Assembly (NCBI RefSeq): GCF_020736845.1
Contig: NZ_JAFFQR010000064.1
Coordinates: 317,696-381,695, forward strand
DNA length: 64,000 nt
Direction: 5' to 3'
DNA from: Paenibacillus farraposensis
Lineage (GTDB): Bacteria; Bacillota; Bacilli; Paenibacillales; Paenibacillaceae
In this document: in pieces, positions 55,340 to 63,849 of the stretch
Numbering within the stretch: position 1 is the first letter of the stretch
Layout: each line of letters starts with the position of its first letter
Notes under the pieces: model-generated
Database searches by the model: none
Seen by the model: the letters and a program-made list of their open reading frames with translations, nothing else
What the model was told of the DNA's origin: nothing
Program-made: the position numbers and the translations under genes

Positions 55340-55477
55340 CTATTCACAGGCTTCTTCATGCTCGTCCGACGCTCCCTCATCCGTGTCCTGCTCCCTTATC
55401 CCGGCGCTCTCCCTGTATAACAGATACGCACCGACATCTCCAGTCATCGTAAAATACTTCCACGAAAAATCTCGCAA
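55340..55477 (-). CDS. yqzL: YqzL family small protein
   Basis: A 45-residue protein starting MRDFSWKYFTMTGDVGAYLLY, the recognised YqzL start pattern (aromatic residues, then TG..xAYLL). A short acidic tail (DTDEGASDEHEEACE) follows. The start codon is TTG 55477, preceded by AAAGGAT at a suitable distance; this is why the gene is easily missed. In Bacillus yqzL also lies between era and recO. No function is known. It probably shares a transcript with recO. Confidence 0.85.
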   Translation of the reverse strand: MRDFSWKYFTMTGDVGAYLLYRESAGIREQDTDEGASDEHEEACE

Positions 55478-55583
55478 TCGTATTCATCCTTTCTTCGGAA
55501 ATGACGTCTGTGCATCTCAAAAGATAGGATGATGCGAAGAGGGGAGAAGTATGCGATGAAATAAATGGCTGTCCTAAAAGGAT

Positions 55584-55753
55584 GCTGTATGCTGTGTTGA
55601 GACGCTCCGCGAATGATTTGATCTTACGATCGCTGTTACCCCCGAATTTATTTGAATGTACAAACATACAAAGGGTTAAATTCGGGGGTAAAGGCGAACG
55701 CTGACGCTTCTTCAGATTCAAATCCCTCCGCCCCGCTTCAACGTGCACGCAGT
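55584..55753. repeat. Structured dispersed repeat, copy 2
   Basis: Second copy of the element at 43794-43949, same orientation. Its central stem is TTACCCCCGAATTTA against TAAATTCGGGGGTAA (15 of 15 paired). Compared with copy 1, four stem positions differ and in each case both partners changed, keeping the pair. The loop has diverged (about 26 nt in both). Such covariation argues that the folded form matters or that the element spreads as a hairpin. Confidence 0.75.
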
Positions 55754-55821
55754 TACATAACCTTTTTCAAAAAACGCACCTTATTTCATCGCTGGAAAAA
55801 TGAATTAAAAGAGCAAGAGTT

Positions 55822-55845
55822 AAGCGCCGCACATGCGCGGCGCTT
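55822..55845 (-). terminator. Possible terminator after era
   Basis: AAGCGCCGC and GCGGCGCTT form a 9-bp GC-rich stem with a 6-nt loop. On the minus strand a T-rich but broken tract follows. It lies about 155 bp after the era stop, so the assignment is tentative. Confidence 0.45.
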
Positions 55846-55999
55846 GGAATGACCAAAAAGGCGTGCTACTTATGCCTATGGTAGAGATCAGGACGGCTTT
55901 TTAAAGCAACCATGGCATATTTATATTTAATTAATAAAAAACAATTGAAAAGCCTCTTCAAGCGCTTAAAACTAGAGCTCTTATAACTGGGCGTGCTTT

Positions 56000-56902
56000 T
56001 TAAGCATTGTGGTGAAAGCCGAGGTCACGCAGCACACGTTCCTGGTTGCGCCAGTCTTTTTTAACCTTAACCCACAGCTCGAGGAATATTTTGGACCCCA
56101 GCAAATTTTGGATATCCTGGCGTGCCTGTTTCCCTACCTCTTTGAGCATAGCCCCTTGTTTCCCGATAATGATCCCCTTTTGGGAATCCCGTTCCACAAA
56201 AATAACAGCCATAATATGCACTACACCGTTATCCTGCACTTTCATGTCTTCAATCGTGACTGCAATAGAGTGCGGTATTTCCTCACGGGTCATATGCAAA
56301 ATCTTCTCCCGGATCAGCTCGGCAATAACGAACTGTTCGGGGTGGTCGGTAATTTGGTCATCCGGGTAATACTGCGGACCTTCTGGCAAGTATTTTTGCA
56401 CCTGCTCCAGCAAGCGGTCTACGTTGTTACCCATTTTAGCAGAGATCGGCACAATTTCTGCAAAATCATACAGCTTACGGTACTGCTCAATCAACGGCAA
56501 TAACGCTTCCGGCTCAATGCGGTCAATTTTATTCAAAACCAGAATCACCGGCGTTTTCACTTGTTTTAGCTGTTCCGCTATAAAACGGTCGCCTCCGCCT
56601 AACCCTTCAGCGGCATCAATAAGAAAAAGCACCGTTTCTACTTCACCTAATGTATTAAAGGCGGTTTGATTCATGTAATCGCCCAATTTAGACTGGCGTT
56701 TGTGAATCCCCGGTGTATCCAAAAATACAATTTGTGTATCCTCTGTCGTGTATACCCCATGAATTTTGTTACGTGTCGTTTGCGGCTTGTCCGACATAAT
56801 CGCAATCTTTTGACCAATCACATGGTTCATGAGGGTTGATTTTCCTACATTGGGTCTGCCGACAATAGCGACAAAGCCTGACTTAAAGTGTTTCTTAACC
56901 AT
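56000..56902 (-). CDS. era: Ribosome-assembly GTPase Era
   Basis: Era binds the 3' end of 16S rRNA and aids 30S maturation. The G domain has [20 protein letters not shown] (P-loop, near residue 13), the switch [18 protein letters not shown] and NKIDRIEPE. The C-terminal KH domain has ESQKG-like sequence then [19 protein letters not shown] (in outline, near 235). The start is ATG 56902, 7 nt after GGAGG, giving 300 residues; an ATG at 56938 adds 12 residues without better support. Confidence 0.96.
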   Translation of the reverse strand: MVKKHFKSGFVAIVGRPNVGKSTLMNHVIGQKIAIMSDKPQTTRNKIHGVYTTEDTQIVFLDTPGIHKRQSKLGDYMNQTAFNTLGEVETVLFLIDAAEGLGGGDRFIAEQLKQVKTPVILVLNKIDRIEPEALLPLIEQYRKLYDFAEIVPISAKMGNNVDRLLEQVQKYLPEGPQYYPDDQITDHPEQFVIAELIREKILHMTREEIPHSIAVTIEDMKVQDNGVVHIMAVIFVERDSQKGIIIGKQGAMLKEVGKQARQDIQNLLGSKIFLELWVKVKKDWRNQERVLRDLGFHHNA

Positions 56903-56958
56903 TTCGTTTCCTCCAGCGTTATTAGCGCCTTTTTTCATTTTCGTTTTGTTATTTTCGT

Positions 56959-57333
56959 TTACATAAGCTGACGAATGAGCGTCAATAAAGGCCTGTAAAA
57001 TACAAATATACCAATAATTACAGCAAACACCGCTGCCAGAAGCACGGCTCCGGCGGCGGTGTCTTTAGCCGCTTTGGCCAGCGGATGAATATCAGGTGAG
57101 ATGAGATCCACTGCTGCTTCGACAGCGGTATTGATCAGCTCGGCCACAGTGACTAAGGCCATTGCAACGCAGACAAATAACCAGTCGAGCCGGGAAATGC
57201 GCAGGATTAGGCCTGCTATGATGACTAGAAGCGCCGCGGCCACATGTATTCGCATATTTATTTGCGTACGCAGAGCGTAGATCACTCCTTCTGCCGCATA
57301 GCGAAAGGTCATTCTCCAAGGCTGGCGTCTCAT
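56959..57333 (-). CDS. dgkA: Undecaprenol/diacylglycerol kinase (DgkA family)
   Basis: A small membrane kinase. In Gram-positives this family phosphorylates undecaprenol, feeding the lipid carrier pool for wall synthesis. Its 124 residues have an amphipathic start and three membrane helices. The family motif appears as [21 protein letters not shown] (in outline, near residue 60), followed by [19 protein letters not shown], which has the catalytic glutamate and lysines. ATG 57333 overlaps the ybeY stop by one base (TAATG), so translation is coupled. Confidence 0.93.
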   Translation of the reverse strand: MRRQPWRMTFRYAAEGVIYALRTQINMRIHVAAALLVIIAGLILRISRLDWLFVCVAMALVTVAELINTAVEAAVDLISPDIHPLAKAAKDTAAGAVLLAAVFAVIIGIFVFYRPLLTLIRQLM

Positions 57334-57830
57334 TACCGCGTCAACCCCACTTGAGCCAGTACGGCTTCCTGTTTACCCATCATTTCAGCTTCACTCACCT
57401 CATCCTGATGATCGTAGCCTAACAGATGCAAAAAACCGTGAACAAACAAAAAGCCGATTTCACGTTCAATTGAATGTCCATATTCTTCGCTTTGAGCCTG
57501 CGCTGTCTGTACAGAGATAATAATATCACCCAGCACATCGGGTACATCCTCCAATGGATTGTCTTCCAGCGGATCGTAGATGATTTCGAGCTCTTCATCC
57601 AGTGTCTCCTTCATCGCAAACGACAACACATCGGTGGGACGATCGATTCCCCGATAATCCCTGTTCAGCTCATGAATTTGTTCATCATTAACGAAGGTAA
57701 GAGCTACCTCACCGTCCGTTATCCCTTCCACCTTGCCCGCCTCTTCTAATAAGGTGTTCAACAGTGCGATCAAGGATTCATTAATTATCATATCGTTTTG
57801 TTCATTATTCCAGGCTAATTGAAGGCCCAT
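57333..57830 (-). CDS. ybeY: Endoribonuclease YbeY (rRNA maturation)
   Basis: YbeY is a single-strand-specific metallo-RNase involved in 16S rRNA 3' maturation and ribosome quality control. Its 165 residues include LNRDYRGIDRPTDVLSFAM (near 55) and the zinc motif HGFLHLLGYDHQDE (near 130; three histidines). The start MGLQLAWNNEQND is typical. AAAGGAGCG precedes ATG 57830. It lies in the pgpH-ybeY-dgkA-era run and is coupled to dgkA. Confidence 0.96.
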   Translation of the reverse strand: MGLQLAWNNEQNDMIINESLIALLNTLLEEAGKVEGITDGEVALTFVNDEQIHELNRDYRGIDRPTDVLSFAMKETLDEELEIIYDPLEDNPLEDVPDVLGDIIISVQTAQAQSEEYGHSIEREIGFLFVHGFLHLLGYDHQDEVSEAEMMGKQEAVLAQVGLTR

Positions 57831-57882
57831 GCCAACCGCTCCTTTAATTCTTAGTGCTCCAGCCGTGCTTTACAACGATTTG

Positions 57883-60129
57883 TTAAGCTTTCTCATTCTC
57901 AGGCTTGGGTCTTTCTTCGGGATACTCAATGCGGGAATGAAAAATCCCCATTACGGTTTCTTTGAGCGTCTGGGCTATAATATCAAGCTCCCGCATAGTC
58001 AGCTCACAGTCATTAAACTGGTGATCATCAAGTCGGCTTTTAATGATCTTTTCAATCATTGACTCTACCTGTTGCACCGTTGGCTTGCGCAAGGAACGAA
58101 CTGCTGCTTCCACGCTATCAGCGATCCCTACGACAGCAGCCTCTTTGGACTGTGCCTTGGGTCCGGGATAACGAAAATCATCCTCAGTGAAGTCAGGCTC
58201 GACACCGCGCTCTTCCGCCTCACGCAATGCCTTATGATAAAAATAGTGCAGGAATGTCGTTCCATGATGCTGTTCGGCAATATCACGAATCGGCTTGGGA
58301 ATCTTGTAATCCAATTGCATTTCCACACCGTCACGGGCATGGGCAATAATAATGGACTTGCTCAGCTTCGGCTCTATTGTATCATGCGGATTCTCCATGC
58401 CGTTCTGATTTTCAATGAAATACGAAGGGCGCTTGGTTTTACCAATGTCATGATAATACGAACCAACCCGGCACAACAAGCCATTTGCCCCTATCGCTTC
58501 CGCAGCGGCCTCCGACAGATTCCCCACCATTACGCTATGGTGATATGTCCCCGGTGTCTCTGTCAACAGCTTGCGCAGCAGCGGATGGTTGGGGTTAGAC
58601 AGCTCCACAAGCTTTAACGCCGATAAGATGCCGAAGGTGGACTCAAAAAACGGCATTAACCCGATCACAAGTATCGCCGTAATCAGACCGCCTGCAAAAG
58701 CAAAGGCTACTCCATAGAGCGTTGTCGTTTGAGTCCAGTTGACCTGATCAATCAGCGCCAGCGAAAAAACAGCCAAGGCACCAAACAAGCACACCATAAT
58801 GGTTCCTTTAAACAGTGTTGAACGCTGACTGGCCCGGTGGGTTGAGAAAATGGCTGCCAGACAGACCACAAGGGCAAAAAATCCAAAATTAAAGTCAAAA
58901 ATTTGTCCCTGGCGGACATTCAATATGACACTTGCCAATATACTGAAAACAACAGCACAAACAAAAGCGAGCGACATATCAAGCAACAGCGTTGCGAGCA
59001 TCGCTCCAAGCGCGATCGGCGCCAGGTAGCCAAGATAGGAACGTTCACCATCTTGCAGTATAGAAACCAACAGCATCGCCCCTTCTGTAATCACAAAGAT
59101 CAATACCAGCATGAGCAGCTGTGCATTATTATACTTAAAGTTTCGTGTACGTGATTGAAATTGGCGAATATACATGAACAGGCCCAGAGCCAGCATTGTG
59201 GACAGCATCAATAGGCCGAATTGTGGCCAATAGTTGATTTTATCCTTGAGCAGCTCATTCTCATCCAGCAATGTATAGATTTCCTGGGTAATAATCTCAC
59301 CCTTCTTGACGAGAACTTCACCTTGCTTAATGTAAACCGTTGGTGTATCTTCACGAGCCTGCACCTTGGCATCCTTTGTAGCTGTATCATCATAAAACTT
59401 GTTGGCTGTAATCACAAGCCTTGCAAGCTCCTGAACAACCTCCCGGGAGATACGCTTCGTAAGCGAGCTTGTACTAACCCGTTCTGCCACCTTGGCTCGG
59501 GCCGTCTGGGCATCCGTAATCTGGTCATTCATAAGACCTGTCACAATCTCACGGGCTACGGGGCGCATCTCGGCAATATCCTCAGATGTGAGCCGCGGAA
59601 TTTTAATGAACGTTTCCTCTGGAATACGGTACGTTTGCTCCTTCGTTTTTTGCAGCACTTCATCCAGCAGCTTATCCGGATACGCATCTGCATTACGGCT
59701 GTTATTCACAAAATTTTGCACAAAATCCCTTGCACGCTGGGGAATTTCATCCTTGTAAATCGAAATCTTGTCCGCTCTGGATACCTGATCATCCTGATTG
59801 AGTCGTTCAATCCGGTCCAAAATACCAGCAATCAGGTTATCGTTACGAATCGGTACAATGGTATATATAGGTTGCACTCGCTCAGCAGCTTCTTCTTGCG
59901 CCTTCAAAGTCGCCTTACTGTTTGGAAGCTGCATAGGAGCGACAATTTCCTTTTCACTCGGTTGGTTTATCTGGATATCATAGCGTTCGGGAAGCAATTT
60001 GGGTGCCAAACCTGCATAGAAAAGAACAACCAAAAATAAAAACAGAAGATAGCGTGTTACCACGCTATACTTCCATCCATTCATTCTATGTTGTAATGTT
60101 TTGGGGTTAGACAATTCCTTCGAGGTCAT
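57883..60129 (-). CDS. pgpH: 7TM-HD phosphohydrolase PgpH (c-di-AMP phosphodiesterase)
   Basis: PgpH-type proteins degrade cyclic di-AMP, which controls potassium and wall homeostasis. The 748-residue protein has one N-terminal membrane helix (about 27-45) and a large extracellular 7TMR-HDED domain (about 55-290). Seven membrane helices (about 300-500) and a cytoplasmic HD domain (about 525-690) follow. The HD metal motif is in YYHDIGKTKRPSYF (near 562), with HSVMVGNLSE before it and IIIAHARDGVEM after. Bacillus calls the gene yqfF. GAGGGAT precedes ATG 60129. Confidence 0.94.
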   Translation of the reverse strand: MTSKELSNPKTLQHRMNGWKYSVVTRYLLFLFLVVLFYAGLAPKLLPERYDIQINQPSEKEIVAPMQLPNSKATLKAQEEAAERVQPIYTIVPIRNDNLIAGILDRIERLNQDDQVSRADKISIYKDEIPQRARDFVQNFVNNSRNADAYPDKLLDEVLQKTKEQTYRIPEETFIKIPRLTSEDIAEMRPVAREIVTGLMNDQITDAQTARAKVAERVSTSSLTKRISREVVQELARLVITANKFYDDTATKDAKVQAREDTPTVYIKQGEVLVKKGEIITQEIYTLLDENELLKDKINYWPQFGLLMLSTMLALGLFMYIRQFQSRTRNFKYNNAQLLMLVLIFVITEGAMLLVSILQDGERSYLGYLAPIALGAMLATLLLDMSLAFVCAVVFSILASVILNVRQGQIFDFNFGFFALVVCLAAIFSTHRASQRSTLFKGTIMVCLFGALAVFSLALIDQVNWTQTTTLYGVAFAFAGGLITAILVIGLMPFFESTFGILSALKLVELSNPNHPLLRKLLTETPGTYHHSVMVGNLSEAAAEAIGANGLLCRVGSYYHDIGKTKRPSYFIENQNGMENPHDTIEPKLSKSIIIAHARDGVEMQLDYKIPKPIRDIAEQHHGTTFLHYFYHKALREAEERGVEPDFTEDDFRYPGPKAQSKEAAVVGIADSVEAAVRSLRKPTVQQVESMIEKIIKSRLDDHQFNDCELTMRELDIIAQTLKETVMGIFHSRIEYPEERPKPENEKA

Positions 60130-60224
60130 CTAAAACAATCCCTCTCCATCATCTTTTTCAAGACAGCTACGCTGCTTATCTTATTTTGGTGAACGTTACC
60201 TTACCACCTTTGCAATCTGGACTT

Positions 60225-61196
60225 CTAGCCCAGATTTTCAGTAGCCCGGTCATAAGCAACAATGATTTTCTGAACCAGGGAATGACGGACAACATCCTCT
60301 TCCGCAAACTGGACAAAGCCGATTTCCTCAATTCCTTCCAAAACCGTACGCGCTTCAATCAAACCGGATTTTTTGCCGCGTGGCAAATCAATTTGTGTAA
60401 CATCGCCGGTGATGACCATTTTTGAGCCGAATCCAAGCCGTGTCAAAAACATTTTCATTTGCTCCGGTGTCGTATTTTGCGCTTCATCCAAAATAATAAA
60501 AGAGTCATCCAGCGTGCGTCCCCGCATATAGGCCAAAGGGGCGATTTCGATCAACCCGCGCTCCAGCGCCTTCGCTGTCTGCTCTGGACCCATCACATCG
60601 TATAGCGCATCATACAACGGCCGCAGATACGGATCAACCTTTTCCTGTAAATCTCCAGGCAAAAAGCCCAGATTTTCACCGGCTTCCACTGCAGGCCGAG
60701 TCAGTATAATCCGCTTGACCGAGCCTTCCTTCAGGGCAGCCACGGCCAGCACTACAGCCAGATACGTTTTCCCCGTGCCCGCCGGTCCAATGCCGAATAC
60801 AATATCACGTTTTTTAATTGTTGTTACATAGTGTTTTTGTCCAATCGTTTTGACCCGGATCGGCTTGCCGCGAAACGTAGTCGTAATTTCTCCCTTGAAT
60901 AAATCAAGCAACTGATCCGCACGCAAATCTTTTGCCAGATCAATCGCATAATGGACGTCTCTTTCGGTCAGGATATACCCATTACGAATTAACTGGAGAA
61001 GCACGTCGAACAATTGTTCAAGCACTTCCACCTCGTGAGCGTTGCCAAAAACATTCACTTCCGCCTCACGAGATGCTATTTTCGCGGGAATAGCCGCTTC
61101 AATCAATTTTAAAAAGGAATCCTGCGGGCCGAAAAGCGCCTGTCCTTCTCCCGCATTGTTCAATGCAATTTGTATGCTGCGTTGTTGTTCTGCCAA
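60225..61196 (-). CDS. phoH: PhoH family ATPase
   Basis: A cytoplasmic PhoH-like P-loop ATPase, linked in the literature to RNA metabolism together with YbeY. It has a KH-like N-terminal region (about 15-115), Walker A GPAGTGKTYLAVVLA (near 136) and RPAVEAGENLGFLPGDLQEKVDPYLRPLYD (in outline). Walker B is FIILDEAQNTTPEQMK (near 238) and the C-terminal motif MVITGDVTQIDLP. The start is TTG 61196 after AGGAGAATGAGG. It begins 7 bp after yqfD stops. 323 residues. Confidence 0.95.
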   Translation of the reverse strand: MAEQQRSIQIALNNAGEGQALFGPQDSFLKLIEAAIPAKIASREAEVNVFGNAHEVEVLEQLFDVLLQLIRNGYILTERDVHYAIDLAKDLRADQLLDLFKGEITTTFRGKPIRVKTIGQKHYVTTIKKRDIVFGIGPAGTGKTYLAVVLAVAALKEGSVKRIILTRPAVEAGENLGFLPGDLQEKVDPYLRPLYDALYDVMGPEQTAKALERGLIEIAPLAYMRGRTLDDSFIILDEAQNTTPEQMKMFLTRLGFGSKMVITGDVTQIDLPRGKKSGLIEARTVLEGIEEIGFVQFAEEDVVRHSLVQKIIVAYDRATENLG

Positions 61197-61202
61197 ATAG
61201 CC

Positions 61203-62396
61203 TCATTCTCCTTGGTTATGAACTAACGGAAGTTCTTCCGCAATATCCTGCTCCACTTCAAAAAGCACTTTCATATAAACTTTACCATTCTCTCTCTTCT
61301 CATGCAAAATTTTTTGGCTCATTATTTTCGTTCCTTTGCCGTATTTGGCCAAAATATCGGCACGTGCTCCATCTATGCCCACCTTTTTTGCCTCTGCTTC
61401 TGTAAGCTTTTCCTCCTGTATCTTTGTCTCTCTTACTCTTTCGGTCATCCACCCAATCGGAAGTTTATAGGAGCGCCACATTAACGGGTCATGCTCAACG
61501 GTTGTTTTATGCGCCGAAAAGGGGATCTCCCCATATCCCCACAATTGCACTGCACGGTTACCCAACACCAGATATAATCGGTCATGGATATTTCCGGTAT
61601 ATGTACTGCTGCGCCGAACCATAGGGCTGCTGATTTCATATTCGTGCCATACAAGACCTTTTATCTCCCCCTTGGCTACGACCTGCTGCTGATTCTCCTC
61701 ATCTCCAAGCGTTCCTGAAATGAGAATGGCTCCTTTTTTAACACGTGTATTCTTATGCACGACAGGGCGGCCCTGCTCGGCGTAAATTTCAGTAATTACC
61801 GCGTCGGCGTTGCTGATAAGATGACGCGGGCTGTAAAGTGGTGCAGGAGTAGGCTGCGAGGCTTCGACAACCTGAATTGTCACGGATGTTCCCTGCTTCT
61901 CCACACCGATCCAGGATGCCTGAGGCAGCCTCTGCATGAGCGCACGCGAAAGCTTGTCCTGACTGGAAAGACGAAAGCTCCATTGAAATGGATAAAGCCC
62001 CTCCTGCCGGGCAGCTTTGAGTACCGCTTCCGCCGGGAGCTTGTCATTTCCCTTCACTTCAATATCCCATACAAGTGATGACATCAGAAGGAGAGCTATC
62101 CAAAACAGAGCCAGTCCAGCCAGAAAAAATTTGCGTTTGGCAAGCCGGGCTGCGGTGAAGGGAAAACCTTGCCGCTTCAGAATATGCATTTTACAGCCTG
62201 TCTTTCGCAAAAGCGGGCGCAGCAGAAAGACGTGCGGCAACAGAAGGTTCATTTCTGCATGTCTCGTACCCATCGGCCGCACGTCCCAAACGGGTATTTG
62301 ATGCTCGGTGAGCAAATTGATGAAAGCCTCCACACTTTCGCCTCTGACGGCAAGCGTCACCGTGCCACGCAGCTTTGATAAAGCGGGATGTTTCAT
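61203..62396 (-). CDS. yqfD: Sporulation protein YqfD
   Basis: YqfD is a mother-cell sporulation protein of the SpoIV/YqfD family, with one membrane segment and a large outside part. Its 397 residues show an N-terminal soluble region, a membrane helix (about 92-110, FFLAGLALFWIALLLMSSLVW in outline) and the VWDIEVKGNDKL start of a POTRA-like segment. A conserved EGLYPFQWSF lies near 136. Its molecular job is unknown; the Bacillus gene is sigma-E controlled. The start overlaps yqfC by 4 bp. Confidence 0.93.
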   Translation of the reverse strand: MKHPALSKLRGTVTLAVRGESVEAFINLLTEHQIPVWDVRPMGTRHAEMNLLLPHVFLLRPLLRKTGCKMHILKRQGFPFTAARLAKRKFFLAGLALFWIALLLMSSLVWDIEVKGNDKLPAEAVLKAARQEGLYPFQWSFRLSSQDKLSRALMQRLPQASWIGVEKQGTSVTIQVVEASQPTPAPLYSPRHLISNADAVITEIYAEQGRPVVHKNTRVKKGAILISGTLGDEENQQQVVAKGEIKGLVWHEYEISSPMVRRSSTYTGNIHDRLYLVLGNRAVQLWGYGEIPFSAHKTTVEHDPLMWRSYKLPIGWMTERVRETKIQEEKLTEAEAKKVGIDGARADILAKYGKGTKIMSQKILHEKRENGKVYMKVLFEVEQDIAEELPLVHNQGE

Positions 62397-62686
62397 GAGC
62401 CTTCCTCCGTTCCTTCCAATTGAATATGCGTAATCTGTCCTTCCACACTCACCTGGTCTGGCAAAATGGATGTAATGACCAGGTTATGCCCAGACACCCG
62501 CAGCCTGCCTTGCGTAAGCGCAAGCACAAGCTGATCCGGTGTAAAATCCATAACCCCCCGGTGATTCTCCACATAAAGCTGGCGACTGCCGATGAGGGTT
62601 AACCGCGGCAGGTCAAATAGAATGTCCTGCGGAAGCTCCAGCGTTTCACTGGCCCATTTTCGCAGTTTGCGGCTCATCCGGCTCAT
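62393..62686 (-). CDS. yqfC: Sporulation protein YqfC
   Basis: A 97-residue member of the YabP/YqfC family, which comprises small beta-rich sporulation proteins. Family features are ETLELPQDILFDLPRLTLIGSRQLYVENHRGV (in outline, near residue 14) and GRLRVSGHNLVITSI near 55. It pairs with YqfD in all spore formers I recall; its mechanism is unknown. AAAGGAG precedes ATG 62686. No convincing sigma-E promoter was identified by eye upstream. Confidence 0.93.
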   Translation of the reverse strand: MSRMSRKLRKWASETLELPQDILFDLPRLTLIGSRQLYVENHRGVMDFTPDQLVLALTQGRLRVSGHNLVITSILPDQVSVEGQITHIQLEGTEEGS

Positions 62687-62708
62687 ACGGCGAAGTCTCC
62701 TTTCCGGT

Positions 62709-62751
62709 CATACCAACAACTGTTATCCAGCGGCTAATGGCTGTTGGTATG
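62709..62751. repeat. 10-bp inverted repeat upstream of yqfC
   Basis: CATACCAACA (62709-62718) and TGTTGGTATG (62742-62751) are perfect inverted repeats separated by 23 bp. There is no T tract on either strand, so it is not a standard terminator. It starts 22 bp upstream of the yqfC start, overlapping its expected leader. It could be a regulatory hairpin or debris next to the permease remnant. Confidence 0.5.
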
Positions 62752-62826
62752 GCAGCTACGCTGCTTATTTTCATCCCCTGCTACTGTCATTTTCCACCAG
62801 CGCCGCAGATATCTGTACTGTACATT

Positions 62827-63027
62827 TTATGATCCGGTCATCGCATTTATGAGGCAAAACTGACAAATCGCAGCAACCCTGGATTGCCTTATAAGAAGAC
62901 AGACCTTGGCTCCAATTCCAAGCATGGTTAAATCAAACGCACTCAGTTCCCTCTTAAGTGCTTTTTCTCCCCGTATTGCAGCAACCAGCTGGTCAATCCT
63001 CTTTTTTCTGAACAGGCTATTTCTCAT
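62827..63027 (-). pseudogene. Truncated amino-acid permease (APC family), N-terminal remnant
   Basis: The first ~37 residues (MRNSLFRKKRIDQLVA, then EKALKRELSAFDLTMLGIGA) match the invariant N-terminus of cationic amino-acid permeases, which continue IIGTGIFVLTG. Here homology ends abruptly at LGIGA; about 29 unrelated residues follow to a stop. A full permease has about 460 residues, so more than 90 percent is gone. A good ribosome site (GGGG before ATG 63027) survives. I interpret it as a deletion remnant between yqfC and the anchored hypothetical gene. Confidence 0.75.
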
Positions 63028-63166
63028 GCGTCCCATCCCCTAAATATTTAATTTTTGAGTATCTTGCAGCCGTGTCATATCACCTCGATTTAACGCATAT
63101 TTCATCTAAATTGGTGTAATTTTCCAGATAAACAGAGTGTAAACAAAGCATTTATGGTTAAAAAAA

Positions 63167-63198
63167 AGACCCATCACAGCCAACGCCGTAATGGATCT
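63167..63198 (-). terminator. Terminator after the membrane-anchored hypothetical gene
   Basis: AGATCCAT and ATGGGTCT (minus strand, one G-T pair) form an 8-bp stem with a 16-nt loop followed by T7-T8. It lies about 10 bp after the stop at 63208. Confidence 0.85.
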
Positions 63199-63207
63199 CA
63201 CTATCGC

Positions 63208-63804
63208 TTAACGTCTTCCTTTACTCATATAACGTTTGGAACGCGGAGGGCCCAATATTTCGGCCCAAATCACACCTCTGCGAAGCTCATCTGCGTTAAG
63301 CGTTCTACGCTCTTGCGCGACTGGCTCCAGCCCATCTGCAATCTCCCCTGACTCCCTCTCTCTCGTTTTGGATATGCCATCAAGGCGGGATAGAACCATT
63401 CTTCGCTCTTCTTCCATGACACGAATCCGTTCTTCGAGAGTCAAGCCGCTATCCGGGGATTCCCGGTCCAATTGTGCTTGCATTTCTGTCCGATCGTTCA
63501 TTTCTTCTTCGATACGACGAGTTTTTATAACTCCCCGTTGCTCATTAGGCAATTGACGCTGCAATTCTCCGCCAGTATCCTGTCTGCTCGTCTGACTTTG
63601 CTCCTGTCTATGCTCCGCTGGGATAGGTCTGGTTAATGTCGAGGGCCTGCCGGAACTCTGACCACCGCCAAAGGTAGGCATTCCCTTGCCCGCAGGAGAT
63701 TTCCGCTCTGTGCCTTGCTTGCTTTTTCCCAGAAAGGATATGAGTGCAAAGCCTATCACGGCCAGGATATACAAATGCTCAAATATCCAGCTGATAAAAT
63801 TCAT
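63208..63804 (-). CDS. Membrane-anchored hydrophilic protein, unknown
   Basis: I do not recognise a family. The 198 residues begin with one membrane helix (MNFISWIFEHLYILAVIGFALISFL in outline). A Gly/Ser/Pro/Gln-rich linker (about 28-85), a strongly charged helical region (about 95-150, rich in Glu and Arg) and a basic end (RSKRYMSKGRR) follow. A long cytoplasmic tail is likely by the positive-inside rule. Its position 45 bp downstream of floA suggests a membrane-organising partner, by inference only. ATG 63804 has a GGCGGTGAG site. Confidence 0.75.
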   Translation of the reverse strand: MNFISWIFEHLYILAVIGFALISFLGKSKQGTERKSPAGKGMPTFGGGQSSGRPSTLTRPIPAEHRQEQSQTSRQDTGGELQRQLPNEQRGVIKTRRIEEEMNDRTEMQAQLDRESPDSGLTLEERIRVMEEERRMVLSRLDGISKTRERESGEIADGLEPVAQERRTLNADELRRGVIWAEILGPPRSKRYMSKGRR

Positions 63805-63849
63805 TGCTCACCGCCTTGCTGCCGCAATTCATCGGCTATATCCCGCTAT

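Larger units (their letters stand above)
55478..55999. other. 522-bp spacer between era and yqzL
   Basis: No gene supported. It contains repeat copy 2 (about 55584-55753), a terminator-like hairpin (55822-55845) and AT-rich DNA. Open frames across the repeat (for example minus 55377-55748) overlap yqzL out of frame and have no ribosome site or recognisable product. The Bacillus gene cdd, which lies near era there, is absent. Confidence 0.6.

Noticed and set aside
55377..55748. A 123-codon minus-strand frame across repeat copy 2
   Set aside because: It overlaps yqzL in another frame, runs through the non-coding repeat and resembles no protein.
60164..62768. A 16-bp identical sequence at 60164-60179 and 62753-62768
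   Set aside because: A match this short is expected about once by chance in 64 kb, and the flanks differ.
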